NCBI GenBank assembly: GCA_021736135.1
Contig: JAIPGO010000034.1
Span: 1 to 36,405 of the forward strand
Direction of reading: 5' to 3'
DNA: 36,405 nt
Source of the DNA: Candidatus Cloacimonadota bacterium
Lineage (GTDB): Bacteria > Cloacimonadota > Cloacimonadia > Cloacimonadales > TCS61
Position 1 is the stretch's first letter, and each line of letters starts with the position of its first letter. The notes beneath the pieces are model-generated. The model saw only the letters and a list, made by a program, of their open reading frames with translations, did no database searches and was not told the DNA's origin. The translations under genes and the position numbers were made by a program. Positions 8,910-17,154 of this stretch are shown here, one piece after another.

Positions 8910-9656
8910 ATGATAGTGAAAAAAGTTATAGATATGCGGGGAGTAGTTAAAAATTACCAGATGGGTGAAATGGAAGTGCATGCGCTGCGTGGTATAGACC
9001 TGGAGATAAATGCCGGTGAATTCGTAGCGATAATGGGTGCTTCCGGTTCTGGTAAATCCACATTAATGAACATAATTGGCTGCCTGGATGAGCTTTCAGA
9101 AGGCGAATATTATCTGGATGGCGAAGACATCCGTGATCTGGATGCGGATGATTTTGCCGCCATCAGGAACCGGAAAATCGGTTTCGTCTTTCAGAGTTTC
9201 AATCTGTTGGCCCGCACTTCGGCACTGGAAAACGTGGAACTGCCACTTCTCTATAACCGGCAGATAAAAATGCATGAAGCCAGAGCAAAAGCAGCAGCAT
9301 CACTGGAACTGGTAGGATTAGGAGACAGAATTGATCATGAACCCAGTCAGCTTTCCGGTGGACAGCAGCAGCGCGTGGCTTTGGCAAGAGCACTCGTAAA
9401 TGATCCGGCGCTGATATTGGCAGATGAACCTACCGGTAATCTGGACAGCAAAACTTCCGTGGAAGTGATGAAGCTTTTTCAGGATTTGAACGATAAAGGT
9501 ATTACAATAGTTCTGGTAACGCATGAGCATGATATCGCCGAATATGCCCGCCGGAAAGTAGTTTTGAAAGATGGACATAAGATAGAAGACGTGATATTAA
9601 GTAAGCGCAGGCAGGCGGAAACTGACCTGTCAAGCTGGCAGGGGGAGGACGAATGA
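8910..9656 (+). CDS. MacB/LolD-type ABC transporter ATP-binding subunit
   Basis: The 248-residue nucleotide-binding domain contains Walker A 'GASGSGKST' (about 43-51), Q-loop '[17 protein letters not shown]', signature '[15 protein letters not shown]', Walker B with catalytic Glu '[13 protein letters not shown]' and H-loop 'VTHEHD'. The 'PTGNLDS' and 'NLL...ALENVELPL' wording is typical of the MacB/LolD/FtsE group. It powers a mechanotransmission-type ABC system in which the permease drives periplasmic movements. It lies 8 bp after the adaptor (ribosome-binding site AAGGAA) and overlaps the permease gene by 4 bp (ATGA). ATPase and permease are separate genes, unlike E. coli MacB, where they are fused. 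Confidence 0.95.
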   Translation: MIVKKVIDMRGVVKNYQMGEMEVHALRGIDLEINAGEFVAIMGASGSGKSTLMNIIGCLDELSEGEYYLDGEDIRDLDADDFAAIRNRKIGFVFQSFNLLARTSALENVELPLLYNRQIKMHEARAKAAASLELVGLGDRIDHEPSQLSGGQQQRVALARALVNDPALILADEPTGNLDSKTSVEVMKLFQDLNDKGITIVLVTHEHDIAEYARRKVVLKDGHKIEDVILSKRRQAETDLSSWQGEDE

Positions 9657-10870
9657 GACTCTTAGTACTATTAAAAGTAGCCATGAAAAGCATTTTTAAG
9701 AATAAAATGCGGAGTTTCCTCACTTCCCTGGGAATCATAATCGGGGTCTGTTCCGTGATAGTGATGGTGGGAGTGGGCCAGGGTTCGCAGCAGAAGATCG
9801 AGGATTCGATATCTTCACTGGGCACCAACCTTATATTGGTGTTTCCCAATTATATGCGCCAGCAGGGAGTAAGTTCAGGTCGTAGCGGACGCGAAAGCCT
9901 GAAACCGGAAGATCCGGCATATCTGGAAGCGAACGGAAAATATATCCTGGCTGCCAGCGGCAGCATTCGTACCGGTGGACAAATCATTGGCGGCGTGGGC
10001 AACTGGAATACAAGCATCGAAGGAGTTAGCGCCAGTTATTTGATCATCAAGAGCTGGAGTATGGAAAGCGGCAGTTTCTTCACACAGCGTGATGATGATA
10101 CAAAAAAGAAAGTATGCGTAATTGGAAAAACCATAGCAGAGGAACTTTATCCTGATATGGAGCCGGTGGGACAGCGGTTGCGCATTCGTAACAAACCTTT
10201 TACGATCATTGGTGTACTGGCAGAAAAGGGTGAAAATTCCATGGGCAATGATCAGGACGACATCATACTTGCACCCACAAAAACTGTATTAACCCGTTTG
10301 CGGGGCCGCGATTTTCTTAACCAAATCTACGTGAGCGCAACCAGTGAAGATGATTTAGCGGCGGCTCAGGCGGAAGTAACCGAACTTTTACGACTGAAAC
10401 ATAAGCTTGATTATGGTGAAGCTGATGACTTCATTGTGCGCACACAGACTGAGATCACGGATATGGCATCAGCAACCTCCAAAACCCTGACACTGCTTCT
10501 GGCTGCAATTGCCGGAGTATCACTGGTAGTAGGCGGCATCGGCATTATGAATATAATGCTGGTATCAGTAACTGAACGAACGCGTGAAATAGGTATCAGG
10601 CTGGCGATTGGAGCGCGGGGTAAAGACGTATTACGTCAGTTTTTATATGAAGCCATCACCTTAAGTTTGACGGGTGGGATTTTAGGCATTCTGCTGGCAG
10701 CAGGGATCAGTAGTATTTTAAATCATTTTACGGAAATCAATGCCTTGATCAATCCCCAGATTGTTATAGTAGCTGTGCTGTTCTCAGCGGCAGTAGGTAT
10801 ATTTTTTGGATATTATCCCGCCCGGAAGGCAGCACAATTGAATCCCATTGACGCCTTACGTTACGAATAG
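9653..10870 (+). CDS. MacB-type ABC transporter permease (FtsX superfamily)
   Basis: The protein has 405 residues. One transmembrane helix near the N-terminus (about 20-45, 'FLTSLGIIIGVCSVIVMVGVG') is followed by a large periplasmic MacB core domain (about 50-275) and the FtsX domain with three helices (about 282-305, 335-360 and 366-388). The loop 'VTERTREIGIRLAIGARGKDVLRQFL' is diagnostic of this superfamily. The end 'ARKAAQLNPIDALRYE' is also typical. It should dimerise and work with the ATPase encoded just upstream and the MacA-like adaptor. The start is set by GGGGGAGG directly upstream and the ATGA overlap. The TolC gene follows 8 bp later behind AGGAG. Confidence 0.95.
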   Translation: MRLLVLLKVAMKSIFKNKMRSFLTSLGIIIGVCSVIVMVGVGQGSQQKIEDSISSLGTNLILVFPNYMRQQGVSSGRSGRESLKPEDPAYLEANGKYILAASGSIRTGGQIIGGVGNWNTSIEGVSASYLIIKSWSMESGSFFTQRDDDTKKKVCVIGKTIAEELYPDMEPVGQRLRIRNKPFTIIGVLAEKGENSMGNDQDDIILAPTKTVLTRLRGRDFLNQIYVSATSEDDLAAAQAEVTELLRLKHKLDYGEADDFIVRTQTEITDMASATSKTLTLLLAAIAGVSLVVGGIGIMNIMLVSVTERTREIGIRLAIGARGKDVLRQFLYEAITLSLTGGILGILLAAGISSILNHFTEINALINPQIVIVAVLFSAAVGIFFGYYPARKAAQLNPIDALRYE

Positions 10871-10878
10871 GAGTTTTT

Positions 10879-12192
10879 ATGAAGAATTATATTTTGACGA
10901 TAATAATTTTAGCCGGAATGATGCTTTCTGCGACAGAACTGAATCTGGAAACAGCCTGGCAAAAGGTTCTGGCTAATAATTCACAGTTACAATCACAACA
11001 ACTTACTATGAAATCGAGAATTGCGGATGTGAAACTTTCCTTATATGATCTGCTGCCCTCCGGAAGCATCAGCGGTTCTTATAACCGCAGCGGAAAAAAC
11101 GACCTGGATGAAGACAGTATGGGCTGGCGCATGTCATTATCGCAATCTCTTTTTCAGGGTGGCAAGTTGACCGGCAATCTGAAAAATTCCGTAAAAGTTC
11201 TGCTGCAGTCTATGGAAAATGTGAAAGAGCTGAGACTGGATCTGCGTATGCAACTGGAAAGCAAATACTATAATGTTCTGAAACTGCAGGAAAACCTGCA
11301 AACCGCCCGGCAGCAGCAAGGATTTTTAAACACCAATCTGGCAACAGCCCAGGTGCGTTTCGATAACGGCAGTCTTTCCCGCAGCGACCTTTTGCAGTTG
11401 CGAAGCCAGAAAGCACAACAGGATGTGACCATATTGAGAGCGGAAAACAGTTTGCAGATGGCACTTAACGACCTGGAGAACTTCCTGGGACTCAGGGAAG
11501 AGATAGAACTATCCGCAATTGATCTGGGACCTTATGAGAATATCATTACTGACCTGGAAAACTGGCAGATAGCTGATATTAATGCGAAACAGACGGAACT
11601 CATTAAAGTAGCTCTGGAAAAAAATCCGTCAATCCAGGTTAATAAACTTAGCGTTGATATCAGTGAAGTGGGAGTTAAAACCGCCAAAGGTAATTTTCTA
11701 CCCTCATTTTCAATGAGCCTGAGTAAATCGTGGAATTATCAATATTTCAGTGATGATCCGGAAGGTTCACTGAGCCTGGGACTGAGCGCTTCTCTACCCT
11801 TTTTCCCCATTGGTGATAAGGTGGAAAATTACACAAAATCACGTTATGCATTAAAACAGTCGGAACTAAGTCTGCAGCAGAACCAGCTAGATCTGGAAAA
11901 CAGCCTGAAAAGTTCACTTTTGAACCTGGTGGCAGGAGTTCAGGAAATCAGGGCAGCCGCAATGGCCCGGGATTATGCGCAGGAATCTTATCTGCAGGCG
12001 GAAGAGAGTTTTGCCAACCGGATAATTACTGCTAATGAACTGCTTAATACCCAGATCGCTCTTACTACCGCTGAGAATGCGGTAACCAGCGCTCGTTATG
12101 ATTTTTTGGGATATAAAGGCGAATTGCAGAAAAGCCTGGGGATTGCATCAGAAGAAGATCTATGGGATCTGCTGCTTAACTCTGAGGAATAA
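10879..12192 (+). CDS. TolC-family outer-membrane efflux protein
   Basis: The protein has 437 residues, with signal peptide 'MKNYILTIIILAGMMLSA' (1-18). Two homologous halves of long alpha-helical coiled coil contain the OEP-family pattern: 'LNLETAWQKVLANNSQLQSQ' at the start, 'ARVRFDNGSLSRSDLLQLRSQ'-type wording (here 'AQVRFDNGSLSRSDLL', about 153-168) in the first repeat, and 'SFANRIITANELLNTQIALTTAENA' in the second. It forms the trimeric outer-membrane channel that completes the MacA-MacB-like pump encoded directly upstream, and it is the last gene of that operon. Its presence supports a diderm envelope. The pump substrate is not readable from sequence; lipid-like molecules, peptides or macrolides are family possibilities. 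Confidence 0.93.
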   Translation: MKNYILTIIILAGMMLSATELNLETAWQKVLANNSQLQSQQLTMKSRIADVKLSLYDLLPSGSISGSYNRSGKNDLDEDSMGWRMSLSQSLFQGGKLTGNLKNSVKVLLQSMENVKELRLDLRMQLESKYYNVLKLQENLQTARQQQGFLNTNLATAQVRFDNGSLSRSDLLQLRSQKAQQDVTILRAENSLQMALNDLENFLGLREEIELSAIDLGPYENIITDLENWQIADINAKQTELIKVALEKNPSIQVNKLSVDISEVGVKTAKGNFLPSFSMSLSKSWNYQYFSDDPEGSLSLGLSASLPFFPIGDKVENYTKSRYALKQSELSLQQNQLDLENSLKSSLLNLVAGVQEIRAAAMARDYAQESYLQAEESFANRIITANELLNTQIALTTAENAVTSARYDFLGYKGELQKSLGIASEEDLWDLLLNSEE

Positions 12193-12318
12193 GAGGAATA
12201 TAGAGATTATAAGTTTAATTCTGGATCCAGAAGACTTTGGGGGAATTTAGATAAATCTTTTTAAACCACTTTGGAGACTGTGCGAGTATTATTATTCGTC
12301 CCTGAAATGGATTGAATA

Positions 12319-12471
12319 CCCAGTTGAGCCAAGAGTTTTGGACTGTAATCAGGACAAGACTTTTGAGCGACATAGTCATGATAATGTTATCTTAAGTGCC
12401 TGTTTTGATAAACATTAGTCGCCCAAAAGTCTTGCCCGGAGTACCGTTCAAAACTCTTGTTCTTAGCTGGG
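12319..12471. repeat. Palindromic ~153-bp element, copy 1
   Basis: Long terminal inverted arms read inwards from CCCAGTTGAG at the left and CCCAGCTAAG (reverse strand) at the right. Each arm carries two related motifs, CAAGAGTTTTG and CAAGACTTTTG. A second copy lies at 34161-34314 with the same arm differences (left ACTGTA..TCAGG, right ACGGTACTCCGG), so both copies have the same orientation. The central 40-50 bp differ between copies. There is no ORF inside. This fits a non-autonomous MITE/REPIN-like element. The rest of the gap (12193-12318) shows no gene and no clear terminator for the TolC operon. Confidence 0.8.
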
Positions 12472-12556
12472 AATCATTATCTTATCTATGAAACAAACTG
12501 TTTTCGCACAATCTCTTTGTGCAGTAGGATTCCACAAAGTGGGTTTAACAATGGAA

Positions 12557-12584
12557 TTGACAGATAGAGAGATTTAATTATAAT
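12557..12584 (+). promoter_or_regulatory. Consensus sigma-70 promoter of the MscS-family gene
   Basis: Perfect TTGACA (12557-12562) and perfect TATAAT (12579-12584) are separated by 16 bp. Transcription would start near 12591. That leaves the ATG at 12601 almost leaderless, while the ATG at 12616 keeps a GGAG ribosome-binding site at 12603-12606. Confidence 0.75.
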
Positions 12585-12615
12585 CGCAGGCAAATAATAA
12601 ATGGAGAAGAAAATA

Positions 12616-13884
12616 ATGATAAATTTAATCGAAGACTGGTTGCTGTCACTGGGGTTGCAGTCACGGCAGGCTTCTGTTTCAGCCTCGATAATATCAATCA
12701 TAATTCTGCTGTCAGCAGCCTGGATAGCCTATATATTTACCAATGCAGTAATACTGCATTATTTAAAAAAAATATTCGATAAAACACGGACTAACTGGGA
12801 TAATATATTTTATGATCAGAAAGTATTCAGCCGTCTTTCTCATTTAGTCCCGGCATTCATTATCTATTTTGGAGTCATACTGGTTTTACCTGATTTCCCG
12901 CGAGCAGTAGCAGCGATTCAGACAGCCGCCTATCTTTACATCCTGATTACCGCCTTAATAGTAATTGATGCCCTATTAAATGCCATACATAAAATCTATA
13001 ATACAATGCCTGCCGCCAAAGATCGTTCCATCAAAAGCTTTGTTCAGGTAATCAAGATATTCGTTTACATTCTTGGTTTTGGCATATTCGTATCCATTAT
13101 CTTTGATAAGGATCTTACTTCATTTTTTACCGGTTTAGGTGCTATGGCAGCAGTCATAATGCTGATATTCAAAGATACTATTCTTGGTTTTGTGGCAGGT
13201 ATTCAGCTTTCTGCGAATGATATGGTGAGTCTGGGTGACTGGGTGGAAATGCCCAGCAGAAATGCCGATGGAGTTGTAATAGATATTTCACTTAATACGG
13301 TCAAGATCCAGAACTGGGATAGAACAATCAGCACGATTCCGCCTTATGCTCTTATTACGGAGTCATTTACAAACTGGAGAGGAATGGAAGAATCAGGAGG
13401 GAGACGCATAAAGCGTTCCCTCAATATTGATTTAAAGAGCATTCACTTTTTAAACGCGGAAGACCTGGAAAAACTTAAAGAAATTGAATTGATCAGAGAA
13501 TACATTGAAACCAGAGAAAAAGAAGTTGCGGAATCTAACAAGCTGAATAAGGTAAATGTCAATAATCCCGTTAACGGTAGAAGACTTACAAACATTGGCA
13601 CATTCCGCAAATATGTGGAAGAATACTTGAAACGGCACCCCCAGATACACAACGATATGACTTTCCTGGTACGACAGCTTCAACCCACAGAGAAAGGTCT
13701 GCCGCTGGAGATATACGTTTTTTGTAAAGACCAGAGGTGGGCTTATTACGAAAGCATTCAGGCAGATATCTTTGACCATCTTCTTGCTGTTATACCGCAG
13801 TTTTCATTAAGTTTATATCAGTATCCCGGGAGTGATGATCTAAGGTTGTTTGTGGAGAAGAGAATATTGGGTGATCAGGGATAA
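12616..13884 (+). CDS. MscS-family mechanosensitive channel (YbdG-like)
   Basis: The protein has 422 residues from the chosen start (427 if ATG 12601 is used). Inner-membrane helices lie at about 12-40, 70-90, 95-120 and 135-160. The pore helix 'GLGAMAAVIMLIFKDTILGFVAGI' is followed by 'GDWVEMPSRNADGVVIDISLNTVKIQNWDRTISTIP', the beta-domain signature of the YbdG/YnaI branch. The C-terminal cytoplasmic domain (about 250-420) is larger than in MscS, as in YbdG. The channel protects against hypo-osmotic shock. The start at 12616 is preferred because GGAGAAG lies 9 bp before it and the consensus promoter would start transcription only about 10 nt before 12601. It is a stand-alone gene, convergent with the long minus-strand gene string. 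Confidence 0.92.
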   Translation: MINLIEDWLLSLGLQSRQASVSASIISIIILLSAAWIAYIFTNAVILHYLKKIFDKTRTNWDNIFYDQKVFSRLSHLVPAFIIYFGVILVLPDFPRAVAAIQTAAYLYILITALIVIDALLNAIHKIYNTMPAAKDRSIKSFVQVIKIFVYILGFGIFVSIIFDKDLTSFFTGLGAMAAVIMLIFKDTILGFVAGIQLSANDMVSLGDWVEMPSRNADGVVIDISLNTVKIQNWDRTISTIPPYALITESFTNWRGMEESGGRRIKRSLNIDLKSIHFLNAEDLEKLKEIELIREYIETREKEVAESNKLNKVNVNNPVNGRRLTNIGTFRKYVEEYLKRHPQIHNDMTFLVRQLQPTEKGLPLEIYVFCKDQRWAYYESIQADIFDHLLAVIPQFSLSLYQYPGSDDLRLFVEKRILGDQG

Positions 13885-13960
13885 CACAGACCTACACGGA
13901 CAGAGTGGACGAAGCGGACTTAGCAGGTATCTGGGCAACCAGGGGGGTGTTTTCCTCTTA

Positions 13961-13984
13961 ACTGTTCACTGTTCACTGTTCACT
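13961..13984. repeat. Heptamer tandem repeat (ACTGTTC)3
   Basis: Three exact copies plus a partial one lie between the convergent MscS gene and the GT-C-like gene. The same heptamer, read on the other strand as AGTGAAC, recurs at 35926-35953, and it is seen again at 36161-36180. Confidence 0.9.
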
Positions 13985-13989
13985 TCTAG

Positions 13990-15465
13990 TCACGAGTCAC
14001 TGACCGGTACATAGAGATAATAGGTTTCGTCCTGTATCCAGAAAACTTCCCTTTTATTTTGGTAGAGCTGACGGAAACCGTCGATTGAGGGTGTAGCCAG
14101 CGGTTTTGACATCACCAGTAAAATATCTTTCTGCCCGGGGAAATGCTTATTGATCCGGGTAATTATTTCCTCCTCGGAAATATTGTGATTTTCCTTGAAT
14201 TCAGTATCCCAGATAATATATGATCCATAATCCTGCAATCCGGCATACCAGAATTTCTTTTCCGGGAAATAGGGAAGTATGGCTTCGCATTTTTCAGACT
14301 GAAAACCTATCCAGGTCAAATTTTCCAGGTCGTTATCTTTGATGTAATGCGCAATTTCCCTGGAACCCGAAAAGGAATACCTGATCTCTTTAGGAATAAT
14401 GACCAGAGTGCGCACGACAGAGGTCAGCAGGCATAAACCGATAATGAGAAACACTCCGTTTTTAAAGGCTTCACTGGTAAAATAGGGGGGCAGGAATTTC
14501 TTGTACCATTCGCTTTTGGGATATAAGGTGATGACCCAGAAGAAAAAGATCAATATCATCAGCAGAAAGCCATGATGACGGGTATCGCCCATATAGATAA
14601 AAGTAAACATATAAAGGCACCAGGCAGAGGAAATCAGTGCTGCCAGCAGGATTCTCGTTCTTTTGATCAGCAAAAGTGCAATCGCCAGATAAGTGAAAAG
14701 AAAGAAAAAGGGAATGACCATAGAGTCTGAACCGCCATCAACCGTTACCAGTGCATTTGCAGGAGCCCTGAAGATCATTTCAGGAAATTTAATGTCCCAG
14801 AAACTGAAATGAACCACACTGTGATCAGCAGCACTGCCCCGTGGTATGATTTGAAACAGCACCAGAGCAAAACCGGCAAGGAGTATGATAATCGTGAGAA
14901 AGTGAGATAATTTTAAATGTTTCCTGTTACATTTACAGTCATAAAAATAGAGCAGGGTTACGGCTACTCCAAATCCCCAGATCACGAGATTACTGTTTAT
15001 CAGCAGAATAACCAGCAGACAAAAAAGAAGTGGCAGTTCACCCTTCCGTTTCCAGATTGTAGCCAGCAGAAACATCAGCAAAATGGTGATATTATAATTC
15101 CGCGCCATCGCGCAATACTCGTAAAGGAAATAATAGGAGAAAACAAGCAATACTTTGAATACAGGTGGAAATGTTGATTTATAGATGAGCAGCCAGGCAA
15201 TTGCCACGGCAAAGAGCCAGTGCAGAAGCTGCATGGAAAAATAGGGCATTCCCAGTTTCACTAAAGGAAAGATCAATAAATGCCAGAGTGCCGGAGTGCC
15301 TTCATACCACATCATATTGAAAATACCGCTCAGGTCAAGATCCCTTACGATCAGCCAGGCTTGGGCTTCGTTCTTGAAGGGCTCGTGAGTGATAGTTATG
15401 ATCAACGAAAGCAGACAATACAGAGAAAATGATATGGAGCGATAATCAATTTTCCAGCTCTTCAT
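13990..15465 (-). CDS. GT-C-like polytopic membrane glycosyltransferase, uncharacterised
   Basis: The protein has 491 residues and about ten to twelve hydrophobic segments between residues 10 and 350, then a soluble domain of about 130 residues. The first extracytoplasmic loop contains 'HEPFKNEAQAWLIVRDLDL' (about 27-45). The acidic residue in this loop and the following 'EGTPALWHLL' are the hallmark of a group of GT-C-fold proteins (PMT/ArnT superfamily) that use lipid-linked sugars. Donor and acceptor are unknown. The ATG lies 20 bp inside the end of the HAD gene behind a strong AAGGAG, so the two are coupled. It is the last gene of the long minus-strand string. Confidence 0.75.
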   Translation of the reverse strand: MKSWKIDYRSISFSLYCLLSLIITITHEPFKNEAQAWLIVRDLDLSGIFNMMWYEGTPALWHLLIFPLVKLGMPYFSMQLLHWLFAVAIAWLLIYKSTFPPVFKVLLVFSYYFLYEYCAMARNYNITILLMFLLATIWKRKGELPLLFCLLVILLINSNLVIWGFGVAVTLLYFYDCKCNRKHLKLSHFLTIIILLAGFALVLFQIIPRGSAADHSVVHFSFWDIKFPEMIFRAPANALVTVDGGSDSMVIPFFFLFTYLAIALLLIKRTRILLAALISSAWCLYMFTFIYMGDTRHHGFLLMILIFFFWVITLYPKSEWYKKFLPPYFTSEAFKNGVFLIIGLCLLTSVVRTLVIIPKEIRYSFSGSREIAHYIKDNDLENLTWIGFQSEKCEAILPYFPEKKFWYAGLQDYGSYIIWDTEFKENHNISEEEIITRINKHFPGQKDILLVMSKPLATPSIDGFRQLYQNKREVFWIQDETYYLYVPVSDS

Positions 15466-16279
15466 TATATCTCCTTACAATATCAGTCAAGGGACTGTCA
15501 TTATGATCACAGGTTACCGGGAATTCTTTCTTCAAGTCATCCGGCGCATTTTCTGTGACATAACTTTTCCCGGCAATCCTTAACATGTCAAGGTCATTAT
15601 AGTCGTTGCCAAGGCAAAGTGTGTTTCTGATATCAATATTCAAACGTTGGCACAACCACTCAAGAGCGTAACCTTTGGAAACATTTCCCGGAAAAATCTC
15701 CATCCAGTCATAATGACCGGTTATGGGAGAAGTAGTACGCACGACCTGAAATTGAGGAAGCTGCTGCCTGATTTCGGCGATACGGTGAGTCTGGTGTGGA
15801 AAGAAAGCCAGAAACTGGGATGCCTCTTCCAGAAGTTTCAGGTCCGGGTTTAGTTTACTGGCAAAATTGCGGTACCAGCCCCAGCGCAGTTGAAAATCAG
15901 GATGCCCTGTTCCCGCATCATGGCATTTTACATAATGGTTGTCCGGTAGTATATTATGAATCATGAAATCCACTTCTTCCTGTAGCAGGAACTGCGTTAA
16001 AAACTGCACTTCATCTTTCCTGAGAGAATAGGTTTTTAGAAACTGGTTTTTCTGGTAGTCCATGATCCCCAGTCCCGTGGAAATAATGACATAGTCCAGG
16101 TCAGGATTCCGCTTGAGAACCTGTTCGGCTGAATACGCATTTCTGCCAGTGGCTATAGCGCGCACTATATCCTTATTACCCATTTCAGTCAGGATCTGCT
16201 GATCCCGGGGACTTACTTTGCTTTCGGAATTGAGTAATGAACCATCAAGATCTGTTATCAGTAACTCCAGCCTGCGCAT
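15446..16279 (-). CDS. Cof-type HAD-IIB hydrolase (sugar-phosphate phosphatase-like)
   Basis: The protein has 277 residues. Motif I 'ITDLDGSLL' (about 8-16) carries the nucleophile and acid/base Asp. Motif II Thr is in 'AIATGRNAYSA', motif III Lys is in 'NVSKGYALEWL', and motif IV is 'LCLGNDYNDLDML'. The C2B cap lies in between (about 85-195). Cof-type HAD enzymes are cytoplasmic Mg-dependent phosphatases acting on sugar phosphates, FMN or pyridoxal phosphate. The gene starts one base after the pyridoxal-kinase-like gene, so a pyridoxal-phosphate phosphatase partner of that kinase is one attractive but unproven reading. It overlaps the downstream GT-C gene by 20 bp. Confidence 0.9.
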   Translation of the reverse strand: MRRLELLITDLDGSLLNSESKVSPRDQQILTEMGNKDIVRAIATGRNAYSAEQVLKRNPDLDYVIISTGLGIMDYQKNQFLKTYSLRKDEVQFLTQFLLQEEVDFMIHNILPDNHYVKCHDAGTGHPDFQLRWGWYRNFASKLNPDLKLLEEASQFLAFFPHQTHRIAEIRQQLPQFQVVRTTSPITGHYDWMEIFPGNVSKGYALEWLCQRLNIDIRNTLCLGNDYNDLDMLRIAGKSYVTENAPDDLKKEFPVTCDHNDSPLTDIVRRYNEELEN

Positions 16280-16280
16280 A

Positions 16281-17153
16281 TTATAAATCCAGTTTCTCGA
16301 TTTTTGCCTGAATTACAGGTTTCAATAATTCCGGTAACATTGGCTCCATATAAATACCTTCTCTCGTGTCGGTTACATAATTCAGGGAAAACTCTATAGC
16401 TTTGTAAATAAAATTGACAGCTTTCTCAATTGCAGCGGCAAGTGTTTCTTTCTGCAGCAGACTGCCGGTGATAATGCTGGCAAATGTGTCTCCGGTTCCC
16501 GGGAAATTGCCGGGAAGGTAATGGCATGACATCTTCCAATATTCATCAAGAACCTTGTTATAAGCGAACACACAGGTTTTGTCTTTCTCCTGGTAATCAG
16601 GTACACTGGTGATTATAACCATATCAGGTCCCATTTTACTCAATCTCCTTAACCAAAGGCCGATTTCAGTATAAGTAAGAAGTTTTACAGGATTTTCATC
16701 AAGCAGAAATGCTGCTTCCGTCAAATTGGGCGTTATCACTTGTGCGCTTTTTACCAGTTCTTTCATGGCAATAATAATATCAGGCTGGAATACAGAATAT
16801 AGATTTCCATAATCCCCCATAACCGGGTCAACAACGATCAGGCTACCTTCTTTGGAAGTAAATCTGATCAAATCCTGCACAATCCTCGCCTGGCGGGGTG
16901 AGCCCAGAAAGCCGCTGTATATGGCATCAAACCTGAGATTCAACTCCCGCCAGTGGGATATAATATCTTCCAGAGAATCTGTGAGATCAATCATCCGTGG
17001 TTCAGGAAATATGCTGATAGTAGATAGTACTGCCGTAGGTAATGGGCAAACCTGAATTCCCATCGTGGAAAGTATGGGAATAACCACCGTAAGTGATGAT
17101 TTGCCAAAACCGGAAATGTCATGTACCGCTGCAACTCTCTGGATTTTATTCAT
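16281..17153 (-). CDS. Pyridoxal/pyridoxamine kinase-like protein (ribokinase superfamily)
   Basis: The protein has 290 residues. N-terminal 'AAVHDISGFGKSSLTVVIPILSTMGIQVCPLPTAVLS' is the vitamin-B6 kinase pattern. 'VVDPVMGDYGNLY' (about 116-128) and the anion-hole/catalytic 'PGTGDTFASIITGSLL' (about 219-234, Asp as base) complete the fold. It would phosphorylate pyridoxal/pyridoxamine/pyridoxine with ATP in the cytoplasm to supply PLP. A hydroxymethylpyrimidine kinase is the main alternative, but the N-terminus fits the PdxK/PdxY type better. It starts one base after the stop of the large GNAT fusion gene and is followed by the HAD phosphatase after one base, so all are co-translated. Confidence 0.87.
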   Translation of the reverse strand: MNKIQRVAAVHDISGFGKSSLTVVIPILSTMGIQVCPLPTAVLSTISIFPEPRMIDLTDSLEDIISHWRELNLRFDAIYSGFLGSPRQARIVQDLIRFTSKEGSLIVVDPVMGDYGNLYSVFQPDIIIAMKELVKSAQVITPNLTEAAFLLDENPVKLLTYTEIGLWLRRLSKMGPDMVIITSVPDYQEKDKTCVFAYNKVLDEYWKMSCHYLPGNFPGTGDTFASIITGSLLQKETLAAAIEKAVNFIYKAIEFSLNYVTDTREGIYMEPMLPELLKPVIQAKIEKLDL

Positions 17154-17154
17154 T

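Noticed and set aside
12601-12615. First ATG as start of the MscS-family gene
   Set aside because: The consensus promoter would start transcription only about 10 nt earlier; GGAG at 12603-12606 serves the second ATG at 12616.
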